A stretch of DNA of 64,000 nt from Faecalicatena sp. (GCA_009774255.1 VSNK01000001.1:1-64000), one strand, 5' to 3'; counted from the first letter of the stretch, positions 26,668 through 36,234 are shown. Notes: generated from the letters alone by a model not told the origin. Translations and numbers: made by a program.

Positions 26668-28914
26668 CTATCCCCGGCTCCTGGTTCCGGTTTGGTCCCG
26701 CTTCGCCACTTTTAAACGGTTCAGCATGATCTCCTTCTCTCCAAATTTTCCTTTTGCTTCCGTTCCTTCTTCAAACAGATACACGCATTCCAATTCGTCT
26801 TTTTTCTGGAACTTCATTCCCCGGACACCCAACGCTCCTTTTTTCTTTTCGGGAATTTCTGCTGCAGGGAACCGAAGGAAATATCCGCCTTTGGTCTGCA
26901 GAACGATATGCTGGTTTTCCGTCACTACCTGCACGGAAATCACTGCGTCTTCTTCCTGCAGCTTCGTGGCCGCAATGGTACGCTTCGCCACCTGGAATTC
27001 CGTACCTTCTACCCGCTTGACCATCCCCTGCTTTGTGGCAAACAGGATCTTTGCATACCGCATCTGCTCCATGTCGCAGACCATCACGATCTGCTCCTCC
27101 GCACTGGCATAATTACTGACATTGTCAATCGGAGTCCCCTTGTCACGGAATTTTCCATAGGGAAGATCCGGCACTTTGACCTGATGCATTTTCCCGGTAT
27201 CCGTGAACAGACAGATTCTTCCGGTATTCATGCAGGGGATCACATATTTATTTTCATTGTCCGCCGCTTCCCGGTTTCTCTCGTATACGGACAGGTCCAC
27301 GGTTTTGGCATAGCCGAATCGGTCCATCAGGAATACCACCTCCTGCTCCTCGACCTTTTTCTCTTCAAAAACCGCTTCCTCCGCATTTTCAATGGCCGTA
27401 CGTCTTTTTCTGCCATATTCCTTTTTAAATGCGTCCAGTTCCTGAATGATCACCTGTGCCATGGAATCATAGTTGTTCAGAATGTCCTCATATCTGGCAA
27501 TATTGTTCAGAGTCTCCTCGTGCTCTTTCTGCAGTGCTTCGATCTCCAGGCCAATCAGCTTGTAAAGGCGCATCTCCAGGATCGCCGTTGCCTGCCGCTC
27601 GGTAAAGCGGAGCATGGCCGCCATCTTTTTTGAAACCTTGGTCTTGAACTTGATATTGTCCGTCACACCGTTGACCAGGCAGTTCCTGGCATCCTTCACC
27701 GACTTGCTGCCCCGCAGGATCTCGATAATCAGATCTATGACATCACATGCCTTGATCAGTCCTTCCTGAACCTCCTTGCGTTCCAGCTCTTTGGCAAGCA
27801 ATGTCTTGTACTTTCTTGTCATCAGTTCAAACTGAAAATCCACATGATGCTCAATGATCGCTTTCAGCCCCAGTGTCTCCGGCCTGCCGTTCGCGACTGC
27901 CAGCATGTTGACTCCGAAGGTATCCTCCAGACGTGTCTTCTTATAGAGCATATTCTTCAAGTTCTCAACATCCGCCCCTTTTTTCAGCTCCAGCACGATC
28001 CGAATGCCTTCCTTGGAAGACTGGTTGGAAATATCCACGATATCCGTTGTTTTTTTCGTCTCTACCAGGCCCGCCACATCATTTAAGAACTTGCTGATTC
28101 CGCTTCCGATCATGGTATAAGGAATCTCCGTAATGACAAGCAGTTTTTTTCCGCCTTTAAGCTCCTCCACCTCCACCTTGCCGCGGATCTTGATCTTTCC
28201 CTGTCCGGTCTCATAGATGTTCGGCAGGTCGTCCTTATTGACCACGATCCCCCCGGTCGGAAAATCGGGGCCTTTTACATACCGCATCAGCTGCTTCGTA
28301 CTGATCTCGTCATTTTTCATATATGCTTTGACCGCGTCGATGACCTCACACAGGTTATGTGTAGGGATGCTGGTAGCCATCCCTACCGCGATTCCTTCCG
28401 CGCCGTTGATCAAGAGGTTTGGCACGCGCACGGGAAGCACAAGCGGCTCCTTCTCTGTCTCGTCAAAATTAGGGCCGAAATCCACCACATTTTTATCCAG
28501 GTCAGACAGATATGCCTCCTGGGTAAACTTTGCAAGCCTTGCTTCCGTATAACGCATGGCCGCCGCTCCGTCTCCTTCGATAGAACCGAAGTTGCCGTGC
28601 CCGTCCACAAGGATCATTCCTTTTTTAAATTCCTGGGCCATCACAACCAGCGCTTCATAGATAGAGCTGTCTCCATGGGGATGGTATTTACCCATTGTAT
28701 CTCCAACGATACGGGCACATTTCCGATAGGGCCTGTCGTATCGAATACCCAGCTCATACATGTCATAGAGCGTCCGGCGCTGGACGGGCTTCAGTCCGTC
28801 CCGGACATCCGGAAGGGCTCTGGCAATGATGACGCTCATGGCGTAATCAATATAAGATTTCTTCATCAGATCCGAATATTCGGTCCGGATGATCTGCGGT
28901 TCATTACTGCTCAT
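26668..28914 (-). CDS. parC: Type IIA topoisomerase subunit A (topoisomerase IV type)
   Basis: DNA-cleaving subunit that works with the B subunit encoded just upstream. The active-site Tyr is in MRYTEARLAKFTQEAYL near residue 120; PHGDSSIYEALV and the long coiled-coil tower are also present. At 748 residues it is shorter than a typical GyrA (above 800) and its C-terminal domain seems reduced. I see no clear GyrA-box such as QRRGGKG. I therefore prefer topoisomerase IV over gyrase, which is inference. AGGAGT precedes the ATG, 83 bases after the B-subunit gene. Confidence 0.88.
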   Translation of the reverse strand: MSSNEPQIIRTEYSDLMKKSYIDYAMSVIIARALPDVRDGLKPVQRRTLYDMYELGIRYDRPYRKCARIVGDTMGKYHPHGDSSIYEALVVMAQEFKKGMILVDGHGNFGSIEGDGAAAMRYTEARLAKFTQEAYLSDLDKNVVDFGPNFDETEKEPLVLPVRVPNLLINGAEGIAVGMATSIPTHNLCEVIDAVKAYMKNDEISTKQLMRYVKGPDFPTGGIVVNKDDLPNIYETGQGKIKIRGKVEVEELKGGKKLLVITEIPYTMIGSGISKFLNDVAGLVETKKTTDIVDISNQSSKEGIRIVLELKKGADVENLKNMLYKKTRLEDTFGVNMLAVANGRPETLGLKAIIEHHVDFQFELMTRKYKTLLAKELERKEVQEGLIKACDVIDLIIEILRGSKSVKDARNCLVNGVTDNIKFKTKVSKKMAAMLRFTERQATAILEMRLYKLIGLEIEALQKEHEETLNNIARYEDILNNYDSMAQVIIQELDAFKKEYGRKRRTAIENAEEAVFEEKKVEEQEVVFLMDRFGYAKTVDLSVYERNREAADNENKYVIPCMNTGRICLFTDTGKMHQVKVPDLPYGKFRDKGTPIDNVSNYASAEEQIVMVCDMEQMRYAKILFATKQGMVKRVEGTEFQVAKRTIAATKLQEEDAVISVQVVTENQHIVLQTKGGYFLRFPAAEIPEKKKGALGVRGMKFQKKDELECVYLFEEGTEAKGKFGEKEIMLNRLKVAKRDQTGTRSRG

Positions 28915-28997
28915 ATTCTACTCCTGTTCCGGCCAGGATACATCATGGCCATATTTTCCCCGGCAAATCTTTGATTCGGCCGACAAAATTCCCTTTT

Positions 28998-30920
28998 TCA
29001 TATATCCAGTTCCGCCTCGGCCGCGTTTTCATAGATAAATGCACGTCTCGGCGGTACTTCCGTCCCCATCAGCATCTCCGTAATGCCGGATGCCATTCTT
29101 GCGTCCTCAATCTCCACCAGCTTCAGGAGCCGTTTTTCCGGATCCAAAGTAGTCTCCCAAAGCTGCTGGGCATCCATCTCTCCCAGCCCTTTGTATCTCT
29201 GGAGGGTAAATCCGCCGTCGTGGGTCTTCCGGTACTTCTCCAGCGCGGCATCGTCATAGAGATATTCTTCCTCCCCTTTCTTCGGCATGGCTTTGTATAA
29301 GGGCGGCATGGCAATATAGACATGTCCCTCAAATATCAGTTCCGGCATAAAACGGTAGAACAGCGTCAGCAGCAGCGTAGAAATATGCGCCCCGTCCACA
29401 TCGGCATCGGCCATGATAATGATCTTGTCATACCGGAGCTTTGTAATATCAAAATCATTGCCGTAGCCCTCGGAAAATCCGCATCCAAATGCATTGATCA
29501 TCGTCTTGATCTCCGCATTTGCAAGTACTTTATCGATGCTTGCCTTTTCCACATTCAAGATCTTTCCGCGGATCGGCAGGATTGCCTGGAAATTGCGGTT
29601 CCTTGCCGTCTTGGCGGAGCCTCCGGCAGAATCTCCCTCTACAATAAAGATCTCACATTTCTTCGGGTCGCGGCTCTCACAGTTGGCCAGCTTCCCGTTG
29701 CTGTCAAAGGAATACTTCTGTTTTGACAGCAAATTCGTTTTCGCCTTTTCCTCCGTCTTGCGGATCTTCGCCGCCTTCTCCGCGCTGGAAAGTACTGTCT
29801 TCAGTGTTTCCAGATTCCGGTCAAAATACAGGACAATCTCGTCTCCTGTCACCTTCCCTGCCGCCTTGGCCGCGTCCGGGTTGTCCAGCTTGGTCTTCGT
29901 CTGCCCTTCGAACCGTGGATCCGGGTGCTTGATGGAGACGATAGCCGTCATTCCATTGCGGATATCCGCCCCGGTAAAATTGGTATCCTTCTCCTTCAAA
30001 ATCCCCAGTTCCCTCGCGTACTGGTTCATCACCGTCGTAAAGGTAGTCTTAAATCCGGTCAGATGCGTTCCGCCCTCGGAATTATAAATATTGTTGCAGA
30101 ATCCCAATACATTTTCATGAAATTCATTGACATACTGCAGCGCCACCTCCACTTCGATTCCCTCGGATTCCCCTTTAAAGTAAATCGGATCATGCAATGT
30201 CTCTTTTTTCTGATTTAATTCCCGGATAAAACCCAGAATCCCATCCGGCTCATGGAACACGATATGTTCCGCTGACTCCGGACGTTTATCGTCAAATATG
30301 ATTGTCAGCTTCGGGTTCAGATAGGCAGTCTCATGCATCCTGCTCTTAACCTCCTCCGCCCGAAAACGTGTTTTTTCAAAAATCGTATCATCCGGCAGGA
30401 AGTTCACTTTTGTGCCGGTCTTCCTCGTTTTCCCTGTGACCGGCAGCAGTCCGTCCTCCAGTTCAATCACCGGAATACCCCTCTCATACCGGTCGTGGTG
30501 AACCGCGCCCTCCCGGCTGATCCAGACATCCATATAAGTAGAAAGGGCATTGACGACCGAGGAACCCACCCCGTGGAGACCGCCGCTTGTCTTATAGGCA
30601 GAATCATCAAACTTTCCTCCCGCATGCAGCGTCGTATACACCAGCCTGGCGGCAGATACCCCTTTCTGGTGCATTCCCACAGGCACGCCCCGCCCGTTAT
30701 CCTCAATGGTGGCGGAACCATCCTTCTCCAGGGTGACATGGATTTCCGAACAAAAACCTGCCAGATGCTCATCCACCGAATTGTCCACAATCTCATAGAT
30801 CAAATGATTTAATCCCTTAGTAGACACACTTCCGATATACATGCCCGGCCGCTTCCGGACTGCTTCCAGCCCTTCCAGTACCGCGATACTGTCCGCGTCG
30901 TATGTATTGATTTTACTCAT
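28998..30920 (-). CDS. parE: Type IIA topoisomerase subunit B (topoisomerase IV type)
   Basis: ATPase subunit with the GHKL motifs EIVDNSVDEHLAGFC, DNGRGVPVGMH and GGLHGVGSSVVNALS, then the TOPRIM motifs EGDSAGGSAK and IIMADADVDGAHI. The 640-residue length fits ParE or GyrB. AGGAGAGG precedes the ATG at 30920; an earlier ATG in the frame lies in that site. The pairing with a short A subunit points to parE-parC rather than gyrB-gyrA, which usually lies next to recF and dnaN. Confidence 0.9.
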   Translation of the reverse strand: MSKINTYDADSIAVLEGLEAVRKRPGMYIGSVSTKGLNHLIYEIVDNSVDEHLAGFCSEIHVTLEKDGSATIEDNGRGVPVGMHQKGVSAARLVYTTLHAGGKFDDSAYKTSGGLHGVGSSVVNALSTYMDVWISREGAVHHDRYERGIPVIELEDGLLPVTGKTRKTGTKVNFLPDDTIFEKTRFRAEEVKSRMHETAYLNPKLTIIFDDKRPESAEHIVFHEPDGILGFIRELNQKKETLHDPIYFKGESEGIEVEVALQYVNEFHENVLGFCNNIYNSEGGTHLTGFKTTFTTVMNQYARELGILKEKDTNFTGADIRNGMTAIVSIKHPDPRFEGQTKTKLDNPDAAKAAGKVTGDEIVLYFDRNLETLKTVLSSAEKAAKIRKTEEKAKTNLLSKQKYSFDSNGKLANCESRDPKKCEIFIVEGDSAGGSAKTARNRNFQAILPIRGKILNVEKASIDKVLANAEIKTMINAFGCGFSEGYGNDFDITKLRYDKIIIMADADVDGAHISTLLLTLFYRFMPELIFEGHVYIAMPPLYKAMPKKGEEEYLYDDAALEKYRKTHDGGFTLQRYKGLGEMDAQQLWETTLDPEKRLLKLVEIEDARMASGITEMLMGTEVPPRRAFIYENAAEAELDI

Positions 30921-30953
30921 AACACCTCTCCTCATCCAAATGCGCTAACTTTA

Positions 30954-30981
30954 ATTATAACAAGATTTAAAACTTTTTCAA
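30954..30981 (-). promoter_or_regulatory. Sigma-A promoter for parE-parC
   Basis: TTGAAA (30981-30976), 16 bases, TATAAT (30959-30954) on the minus strand, close upstream of parE. Confidence 0.7.
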
Positions 30982-31009
30982 GTTCCGAACTTCTAGATGC
31001 GTTACAATT

Positions 31010-31218
31010 GTTACAGTTCGTTACATGTCACACCCCGACCAATCACCACGCTGATTGGTCGGGATGAGGCACATAAAAGCTGGTATTCAGGCCGTCCATT
31101 GCCGTAGGGCACTGAACGTCCAGTGGACGTTCGCTTAGTGCGGACCGAAGCGGAGCGTAGACATTTTAAATGACGGCCTGAGTTACAGGGCACGCCTAGT
31201 CAAGGTGTGACCTGTAAC
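31010..31218. repeat. Mosaic intergenic repeat, copy F
   Basis: Outer arms GTTACATGTCACACC (31020-31034) and GGTGTGACCTGTAAC (31204-31218) enclose a CGACCAATCACC/CTGATTGGTCGG hairpin and a GAACGTCCAGTGGACGTTC palindrome. At 31115-31160 lies a relative of the GGACCGAAACGGAGTGTAG cassette. The right end is read as the last codons of the neighbouring gene. Confidence 0.8.
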
Positions 31219-31551
31219 CTCCACAAGATAACATTCATCCTGACAGCTTCTCCCTTGATTTTTCAAAAGCAGTGGAAATTCATCATAGTATTCCATATCA
31301 TTCTCTCGCAGAATCTGCCCGATATTCTGCCTTTCCGGAGGAATGACCCTTTGTTTTACCCAACGCAGGCTCCACTCCTCCCCAATCACTTTTTCGCCTT
31401 TTTCAATAAAATCTGCTATGATCGGCGGAGCTTCCACACTTTTCACACCTTCCGGCACTTCAATACGATACGCTTTTTTCTTTTCATCATATAACAAATA
31501 GGCAACCGTCTTATCATCATAAACTTTATTTTTTACAGCAAATTTGTACAT
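31183..31551 (-). CDS. Small protein paired with the HipA-like kinase
   Basis: A 122-residue protein of unknown family. Its start overlaps the 3' end of the kinase gene by 26 bases, so translation is probably coupled, and it is preceded by AAAGGTGG. It is rich in charged residues with no signal peptide or membrane helix. The last eleven codons (VTGHTLTRRAL) and the stop lie inside repeat copy F, so the original C terminus has probably been replaced. Partner of the kinase (antitoxin, substrate or second lobe) is a reasonable guess from the overlap alone. Confidence 0.7.
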   Translation of the reverse strand: MYKFAVKNKVYDDKTVAYLLYDEKKKAYRIEVPEGVKSVEAPPIIADFIEKGEKVIGEEWSLRWVKQRVIPPERQNIGQILRENDMEYYDEFPLLLKNQGRSCQDECYLVEVTGHTLTRRAL

Positions 31552-32347
31552 ACTTTTTCCACCTTTCCCATATCATATTCCAGATTTTATCCAGATGTTC
31601 CACATGAAGGACTCCATCCAGTCCTCCTAGAAGCTTATTTCTGTCACATTCCTCGAGATTCCTGTTAAACCAGCAAATTCCTTTTGGTATAAAGCGAAGA
31701 TTATACTCCGAAGATTTCGATCCGATAAAATTATTCACTGCTTTATCTTCCATAACATCATATTTACGTATACTTTCTAAATTTCCATAACTGGAAAACA
31801 GCAGGGAAAGTCCCTGGTCAAAGAGCGGAGCCGGACGTACTTTTCCTGCCTCATCTATCAATACTTCTATATTCGCTCCATGGCGGTCCCGGTTACAGAT
31901 TAAATAATCAATTGTCAGCATCTGATACATATACACTGCCCAATCCATTCTGATGAAAAAATCCAGAGGACTCTCTCCTTCCCGCTTATTCAGATCATAA
32001 AAGACATCAAAAGGCATTTTACGTTCGGTTTCTTTTCGGAAATTCTCCGTTCTTGTTATATAGGCTTCCATCTCTTTCCCGTCAATACAAATCCGTGCAT
32101 GTAATAGTTGATAATGCAGGTGTTCGATCTGTAATATCTCTAACAGTCTTGACACAATCAATTCGTTGATACACTCATGCCCAAACACACCTCTGTAGCT
32201 GTCATAATTGGACAATTTATAATAAAATCTCCGCCCATCTTGCTCTTCGTATGCTTTTAAAAAACATCCGGGAGTTCCCGGAGATAATTTCGTATCGGAC
32301 CAGTTTAAGTATCTAAAATCTTGAATTTCCTGAATAAAATCTCTCAT
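31526..32347 (-). CDS. HipA-like protein kinase domain protein
   Basis: A 273-residue protein with the catalytic core of HipA-type kinases: an N-lobe Lys in RRFYYKLSNYD, the catalytic loop ICNRDRHGANIEVL (DRHxxN) and the metal-binding PLFDQGLSL. The HipA toxin phosphorylates glutamyl-tRNA synthetase; no substrate can be set here. It lacks the usual HipB-type helix-turn-helix gene upstream and instead overlaps a small downstream gene. GAGGG lies before the ATG. No HipA N-terminal subdomain is evident, so this is a short form. Confidence 0.78.
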   Translation of the reverse strand: MRDFIQEIQDFRYLNWSDTKLSPGTPGCFLKAYEEQDGRRFYYKLSNYDSYRGVFGHECINELIVSRLLEILQIEHLHYQLLHARICIDGKEMEAYITRTENFRKETERKMPFDVFYDLNKREGESPLDFFIRMDWAVYMYQMLTIDYLICNRDRHGANIEVLIDEAGKVRPAPLFDQGLSLLFSSYGNLESIRKYDVMEDKAVNNFIGSKSSEYNLRFIPKGICWFNRNLEECDRNKLLGGLDGVLHVEHLDKIWNMIWERWKKYVQICCKK

Positions 32348-32437
32348 ATCTGCCCTCTTGATTTTGTGGAATCAATCAACATTACAGTTTCCTATTATAA
32401 CTCATTCTCTTTCGTTTGTCATCTACCGGAATATCGC

Positions 32438-32488
32438 AAAAAAAACACCTGCATTACCAATGAACTTTGATAGTGCAGGTGTCTTTTT
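32438..32488 (-). terminator. Bidirectional terminator after the DUF1648 gene
   Basis: ACACCTGCA and TGCAGGTGT arms are followed on the minus strand by eight T and on the plus strand by CTTTTT. Confidence 0.8.
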
Positions 32489-32543
32489 ATACTGTAAAAA
32501 TGCTGTTTCTCCGGCCTGCAATATTCCACAGGCTCTGCCGTCT

Positions 32544-33053
32544 CTACCTGGCCCTCCATAATTGAATACCGAAAATTGCGATAAGCCCAAATGGCAGTAC
32601 AAGAGATATGGGCGTAAACCAAATCGGAAAATCAGCTCCGCTCACCGGCCAAACCGTGATAAACGAAAAAATCAATACCATGGACAATTTCGTGCTGACA
32701 ACCATATGATATACAATCCGGTACACCCTTTCCCTGTTCCGTGCCGTGACCTTCACTCCCACATTCCAAATCTGCGGAAAGCATTCCAACGCGCTGATTC
32801 CCAGAAACATCAGACAATTGATTACATGCAGTAAAATCAGGCTGCCCTTTCCGGTCATAGAGTCCACTTCCCCGGCACCGTTATAATGTCCCGGGACCTC
32901 CGCCGGTATCCGGTTCCAGCCAATCAGCAAAAACATCGTCGTCCCGGCCAGGCACAAAATACATGCCATCTGCATCGCCATTCCGAATTTTGTTCTTATT
33001 TTCACTTGCTCACACCCTTTCTCCTCTGCACACAGCAGGTTTTTATTTTCCAT
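32544..33053 (-). CDS. DUF1648 / SdpI-like membrane protein
   Basis: A protein of up to 169 residues with about four transmembrane segments (MACILCLAGTTMFLLIGW, LILLHVINCLMFLGISAL, LSMVLIFSFITVWPV, ISLVLPFGLIAIFGI). The DUF1648 signature is IPAEVPGHYNGAGEVDS after the first helix. Relatives include SdpI, the immunity protein against the SdpC toxin, but most DUF1648 proteins have unknown roles. The ATG at 33053 lacks a strong ribosome-binding site; a GTG 48 bases downstream has GGAGAAAGG before it, so the true protein may begin KIRTKFGMAMQ. Confidence 0.75.
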   Translation of the reverse strand: MENKNLLCAEEKGCEQVKIRTKFGMAMQMACILCLAGTTMFLLIGWNRIPAEVPGHYNGAGEVDSMTGKGSLILLHVINCLMFLGISALECFPQIWNVGVKVTARNRERVYRIVYHMVVSTKLSMVLIFSFITVWPVSGADFPIWFTPISLVLPFGLIAIFGIQLWRAR

Positions 33054-33166
33054 TATAAACCCAGTACAGCAAAGGGCAAGAGGGAAGTCCTGTAAGACAG
33101 CTTTTTTAACATCATTTACAGTCCTTGTCCTGACCAGCCGAGAATGAATAACGCATCCAATCTGAC

Positions 33167-33185
33167 GAGTTGTAGAAAAATAACT
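33167..33185 (+). repeat. Solo end of the MITE-like element
   Basis: GAGTTGTAGAAAAATAACT matches one terminus of the elements at 5722 and 55676, but no second end is present nearby. It abuts the copA stop codon. It is probably a deletion remnant. Confidence 0.6.
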
Positions 33186-33186
33186 T

Positions 33187-33402
33187 CTAACCAGCGATTT
33201 CCAGTACCTTGTAGTCCTTGTCCTCCACGGTCTTTTTCAGCACTTCATCCGCGATCTTGGCATTCAGCGTTACAACTGCCGTTCCTGCCTCATGGCTGAC
33301 TTCCGCCGATTCTACCTCCGGCAGCGCCTCCAGGCATTTCTTTACGGTCGCCTCACAGTGTCCGCACATCATTCCCTCAATCTTCATAGTTTTTTCCATC
33401 AT
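33187..33402 (-). CDS. copZ: Possible independently translated CopZ inside copA
   Basis: The last 71 codons of copA read as an intact CopZ copper chaperone with the Cu(I) site MMCGHCEA. Its internal ATG (33402) is preceded by AGGAGG at six bases, as good as any site in the window. Free CopZ proteins are about 69 residues. The frame upstream has no stop, so the cell may make both the fusion and free CopZ. Whether internal initiation really occurs is not visible in DNA. Confidence 0.5.
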   Translation of the reverse strand: MMEKTMKIEGMMCGHCEATVKKCLEALPEVESAEVSHEAGTAVVTLNAKIADEVLKKTVEDKDYKVLEIAG

Positions 33403-35757
33403 TGTTTCCTCCTGTTTTCTTTTTGTTTTGATTTTCTTGTCTTTCTTTGTATCATGCATTTTAAACCAGTTCAGCCGAAGTGCGTTTGTCACCACACAAA
33501 AGCTGGACAGGCTCATTGCCGCTGCTCCAAACATGGGATTGAGCTTCAGCCCGAACAGAGGATACCAGATCCCCGCCGCCAGCGGAATCCCGATCACATT
33601 GTAGAAGAATGCCCAGAACAGATTTTCATGGATATTCCTCAATGCCGCCCGGCTCAGGCGGATGGCAGCAGGCACATCGCTGAGGCGGCTCTTCATCAGC
33701 ACCACATCCGCCGCGTCAATGGCGATATCCGTACCTGCCCCGATGGCGATTCCCATATCTGCCCTGGTAAGCGCAGGCGCATCATTGATGCCGTCTCCCA
33801 CCATGGCCGTCTTTCCTTTTCTTTTCAGAGAACGGATCACGCTTTCCTTTCCTTCCGGCAGTACTCCCGCAATCACTTCATCCACTCCGGCCTGTTTCCC
33901 GATTGCCCTCGCGGTACGCTCGTTATCTCCGGTCAGCATAACCACATGGATCCCCATATTCTGCAGTTCTCTGACAGCCTGGGGGCTGTCCTCCTTGATC
34001 ACGTCCGCCACCGCGATGATCCCTGCCAGTTGTCCGTTATAGCTGAAAAACAAAGGTGTCTTTCCTTCCTCTGCCAAATGCTCTGCCTGACGCCGCAGGG
34101 ACTCCGAAACTTTCGCATGCCGAAGGATAAATTTCAGATTTCCGCCTTTCAAAATCTTACTTTCCGGCTGCTCCTTGGAGCCTTCTGTCTGATGCCCGCC
34201 CTCTCCCGGCAGCACGGCGGAGAGTCCGTTGCCCGGAAGCGCTTCAAAATCACGCACTTCGCATGCCTTCATTCTTCTTTCTTCCGCTTCTGTCAGGATT
34301 GCCTTCGCAAGAGGATGTTCACTTTTCTGTTCCAGCGCATATGCCAGTTCCAAAAGACCCTCTTGCGTAATACCTTCCGCCGGTATGATATCTGTCACTT
34401 TGGGTTCACCTCTGGTGATCGTTCCGGTCTTGTCCAAAGCAACAATCTCCATCTTTCCGGTCTCCTCCAGAGAAACTGCCGTCTTGAACATAATCCCGTT
34501 CCTGGCTCCCACTCCATTTCCTACCATAATAGCCACCGGAGTGGCAAGCCCCAGCGCACAGGGGCAGCTGATGACCAGCACGGAGATTCCTCTGGCCAGT
34601 GCAAATCCAATCCCCTCTCCGGCAATCAGCCACACTGCCGTCGTAATCAGGGCTATCACAATCACCGTCGGCACAAATACGCCGGACACCTTGTCCGCTA
34701 CTTTGGCGATGGGAGCCTTCGTAGCTGCGGCATCACTGACCATCTGAATGATCTGCGAAAGTGTGGTATCCTCTCCTACCCGTGTGGCCTCACATTTCAG
34801 AAAACCAGATTGATTCAGGGTCGCAGCCGACACGGCATCCCCTTCCGCCTTATCCACGGGAATACTTTCTCCGGTCAGCGCGGACTCGTTGACTGCGCTG
34901 CTTCCTTCCGTCACCACGCCGTCCACCGGAATATTCTCTCCCGGACGCACCACAAAGATATCCCCTTTTTTCACCTGGTCGATTGATACTTCCACCTCGG
35001 CACCGTTCTGCAGAATCACTGCTGTCTTTGGCGCCAGCTTCATCAGGTTCTTCAGCGCATCGGTAGTCTTCCCCTTGGACCGTGCTTCCAGCATCTTTCC
35101 GACCGTGATCAGCGTCAGGATCATTGCCGCCGATTCAAAATAAAATTCATGCATATAAGACATGACTCCCGCCACATCCATCTTCATCTGCGCATCCGTC
35201 ATGGCGAAGAGCGCATAGGTACTATAAATAAATGCCGCACCGGCTCCCAGCGCGACTAGCGTATCCATATTGGGCGCCCGATGCAGCAGCCCGCGGAAAC
35301 CGCTGATAAAAAACTTCTGGTTGATGACCATTATGATTCCGGTAAACAACAACTGGATCAGTCCCATCGCCACATGATTGCCCGCTATAAATGCAGGAAC
35401 CGGCCAGTTCCACATCATATGTCCCATAGACAGGTACATCAGAGGAATCAGAAATACCAGGGAAGCAGTCAGCCTCCGCTTCAATACCGGAGTATCATGA
35501 TCCTTTAAAAATTCTTCCTCCGCTCCTGCTTTCGAAGTACCCGAAGACTCCGCTCCCGCATGTTTCAATGCCGCTCCGTATCCTGCCGCCTCTACTGCAG
35601 AGATCACCTCGGACGCGGAAGCAGTCCCCTCCACCCCCATAGAATTGGTCAGCAGGCTGACCGAACAGGACGACACCCCCTGTACACCTGCAACCGCCTT
35701 CTCCACTCTGGCGCTGCAGGCGGCACAGCTCATCCCCGTCACCGTATATTGTTCCAT
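33187..35757 (-). CDS. copA: Copper-exporting P-type ATPase fused to a CopZ-like domain
   Basis: P1B-1 ATPase that pumps Cu(I) out of the cell. Order: N-terminal heavy-metal domain ([10 protein letters not shown]), eight predicted helices, CPC motif ([12 protein letters not shown]), phosphorylation site [27 protein letters not shown] and the copper-type [16 protein letters not shown]. The catalytic part ends near residue 770; after a Lys-rich linker ([14 protein letters not shown]) the frame runs into a second complete heavy-metal domain ([13 protein letters not shown]). The start at 35757 follows GAGGAGG. The protein totals 856 residues. It is the second gene of a csoR-copA operon with a CsoR-type operator upstream. 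Confidence 0.95.
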   Translation of the reverse strand: MEQYTVTGMSCAACSARVEKAVAGVQGVSSCSVSLLTNSMGVEGTASASEVISAVEAAGYGAALKHAGAESSGTSKAGAEEEFLKDHDTPVLKRRLTASLVFLIPLMYLSMGHMMWNWPVPAFIAGNHVAMGLIQLLFTGIIMVINQKFFISGFRGLLHRAPNMDTLVALGAGAAFIYSTYALFAMTDAQMKMDVAGVMSYMHEFYFESAAMILTLITVGKMLEARSKGKTTDALKNLMKLAPKTAVILQNGAEVEVSIDQVKKGDIFVVRPGENIPVDGVVTEGSSAVNESALTGESIPVDKAEGDAVSAATLNQSGFLKCEATRVGEDTTLSQIIQMVSDAAATKAPIAKVADKVSGVFVPTVIVIALITTAVWLIAGEGIGFALARGISVLVISCPCALGLATPVAIMVGNGVGARNGIMFKTAVSLEETGKMEIVALDKTGTITRGEPKVTDIIPAEGITQEGLLELAYALEQKSEHPLAKAILTEAEERRMKACEVRDFEALPGNGLSAVLPGEGGHQTEGSKEQPESKILKGGNLKFILRHAKVSESLRRQAEHLAEEGKTPLFFSYNGQLAGIIAVADVIKEDSPQAVRELQNMGIHVVMLTGDNERTARAIGKQAGVDEVIAGVLPEGKESVIRSLKRKGKTAMVGDGINDAPALTRADMGIAIGAGTDIAIDAADVVLMKSRLSDVPAAIRLSRAALRNIHENLFWAFFYNVIGIPLAAGIWYPLFGLKLNPMFGAAAMSLSSFCVVTNALRLNWFKMHDTKKDKKIKTKRKQEETMMEKTMKIEGMMCGHCEATVKKCLEALPEVESAEVSHEAGTAVVTLNAKIADEVLKKTVEDKDYKVLEIAG

Positions 35758-35774
35758 TACTATCCACCTCCTCA

Positions 35775-35816
35775 GGAATCGGTAACCAATTTGCAAAGCA
35801 AATTGCGTGCGATTCC
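35775..35816 (-). promoter_or_regulatory. Hairpin next to the copA ribosome-binding site
   Basis: Outer arms GGAATCG/CGATTCC enclose an inner palindrome AATTTGC-AAA-GCAAATT. On the minus strand the hairpin ends about three bases before the copA GAGGAGG. It could tune copA translation or protect the mRNA after processing. Confidence 0.5.
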
Positions 35817-35885
35817 CTTATCTTTTTCATACAGTTCCTTACTCCTTACTGGCTGTGTTGAAGTCAGTCAGCGATGTACCGGACC

Positions 35886-36188
35886 TCACTTCATCAGCTT
35901 CTGCAGCGTCACTACCAGTTCGTCAATCGTCTCATCCCTGCCCGCGCGTATATCATCAGCCACACAAGTTCGGATATGGTTTGCCAAAAGCACCTTGTTA
36001 AAGCTGTTCAGTGCCGCGTTCACCGCCGAGACCTGTACCAGAATGTCCGTACAGTAGGCATCTGCTTCCAGCATCTTCTTAATCCCGCGCACCTGCCCTT
36101 CGATCCGGTTCAGACGGTGGACCAGATCCTTATATTCCCTGTCAGAACGTTCTTTCGTCCTCTGACAGCACTCTTTCTTCTCTTCCGT
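35886..36188 (-). CDS. csoR: CsoR-type copper-sensing repressor with apparent ACG start
   Basis: Small all-helical repressor of the CsoR/RcnR family. The Cu(I) ligands are present: Cys in DAYCTDILVQ, then His and Cys in LLANHIRTCV. The conserved first-helix segment HRLNRIEGQVRGIKKML is encoded upstream of the first canonical start (GTG 36092), so that start would remove needed sequence. Reading back in frame, the only codon placed correctly after a perfect AAGGAGG (36197-36203) is ACG at 36188-36186, eight bases away. From there the protein is 100 residues, the family size. No ATG, GTG or TTG lies between the upstream in-frame TGA and 36092. It is first in the operon with copA. Confidence 0.8.
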   Translation of the reverse strand, partial: TEEKKECCQRTKERSDREYKDLVHRLNRIEGQVRGIKKMLEADAYCTDILVQVSAVNAALNSFNKVLLANHIRTCVADDIRAGRDETIDELVVTLQKLMK

Positions 36189-36234
36189 AGACCTCTCCTC
36201 CTTATTTTTTCAACTTGATTTTCACATCCATATT

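Noticed and set aside
26668..30920. Calling the topoisomerase pair gyrA/gyrB
   Set aside because: No clear GyrA-box, a short A subunit and no recF/dnaN context; topoisomerase IV is preferred but not proven.
33292..34986. Plus-strand ORF of 564 codons opposite copA
   Set aside because: Antisense shadow of a clear P-type ATPase.
36092..36092. GTG at 36092 as the csoR start
   Set aside because: It would delete the conserved HRLNRIEGQ helix, and no ribosome-binding site lies before it.
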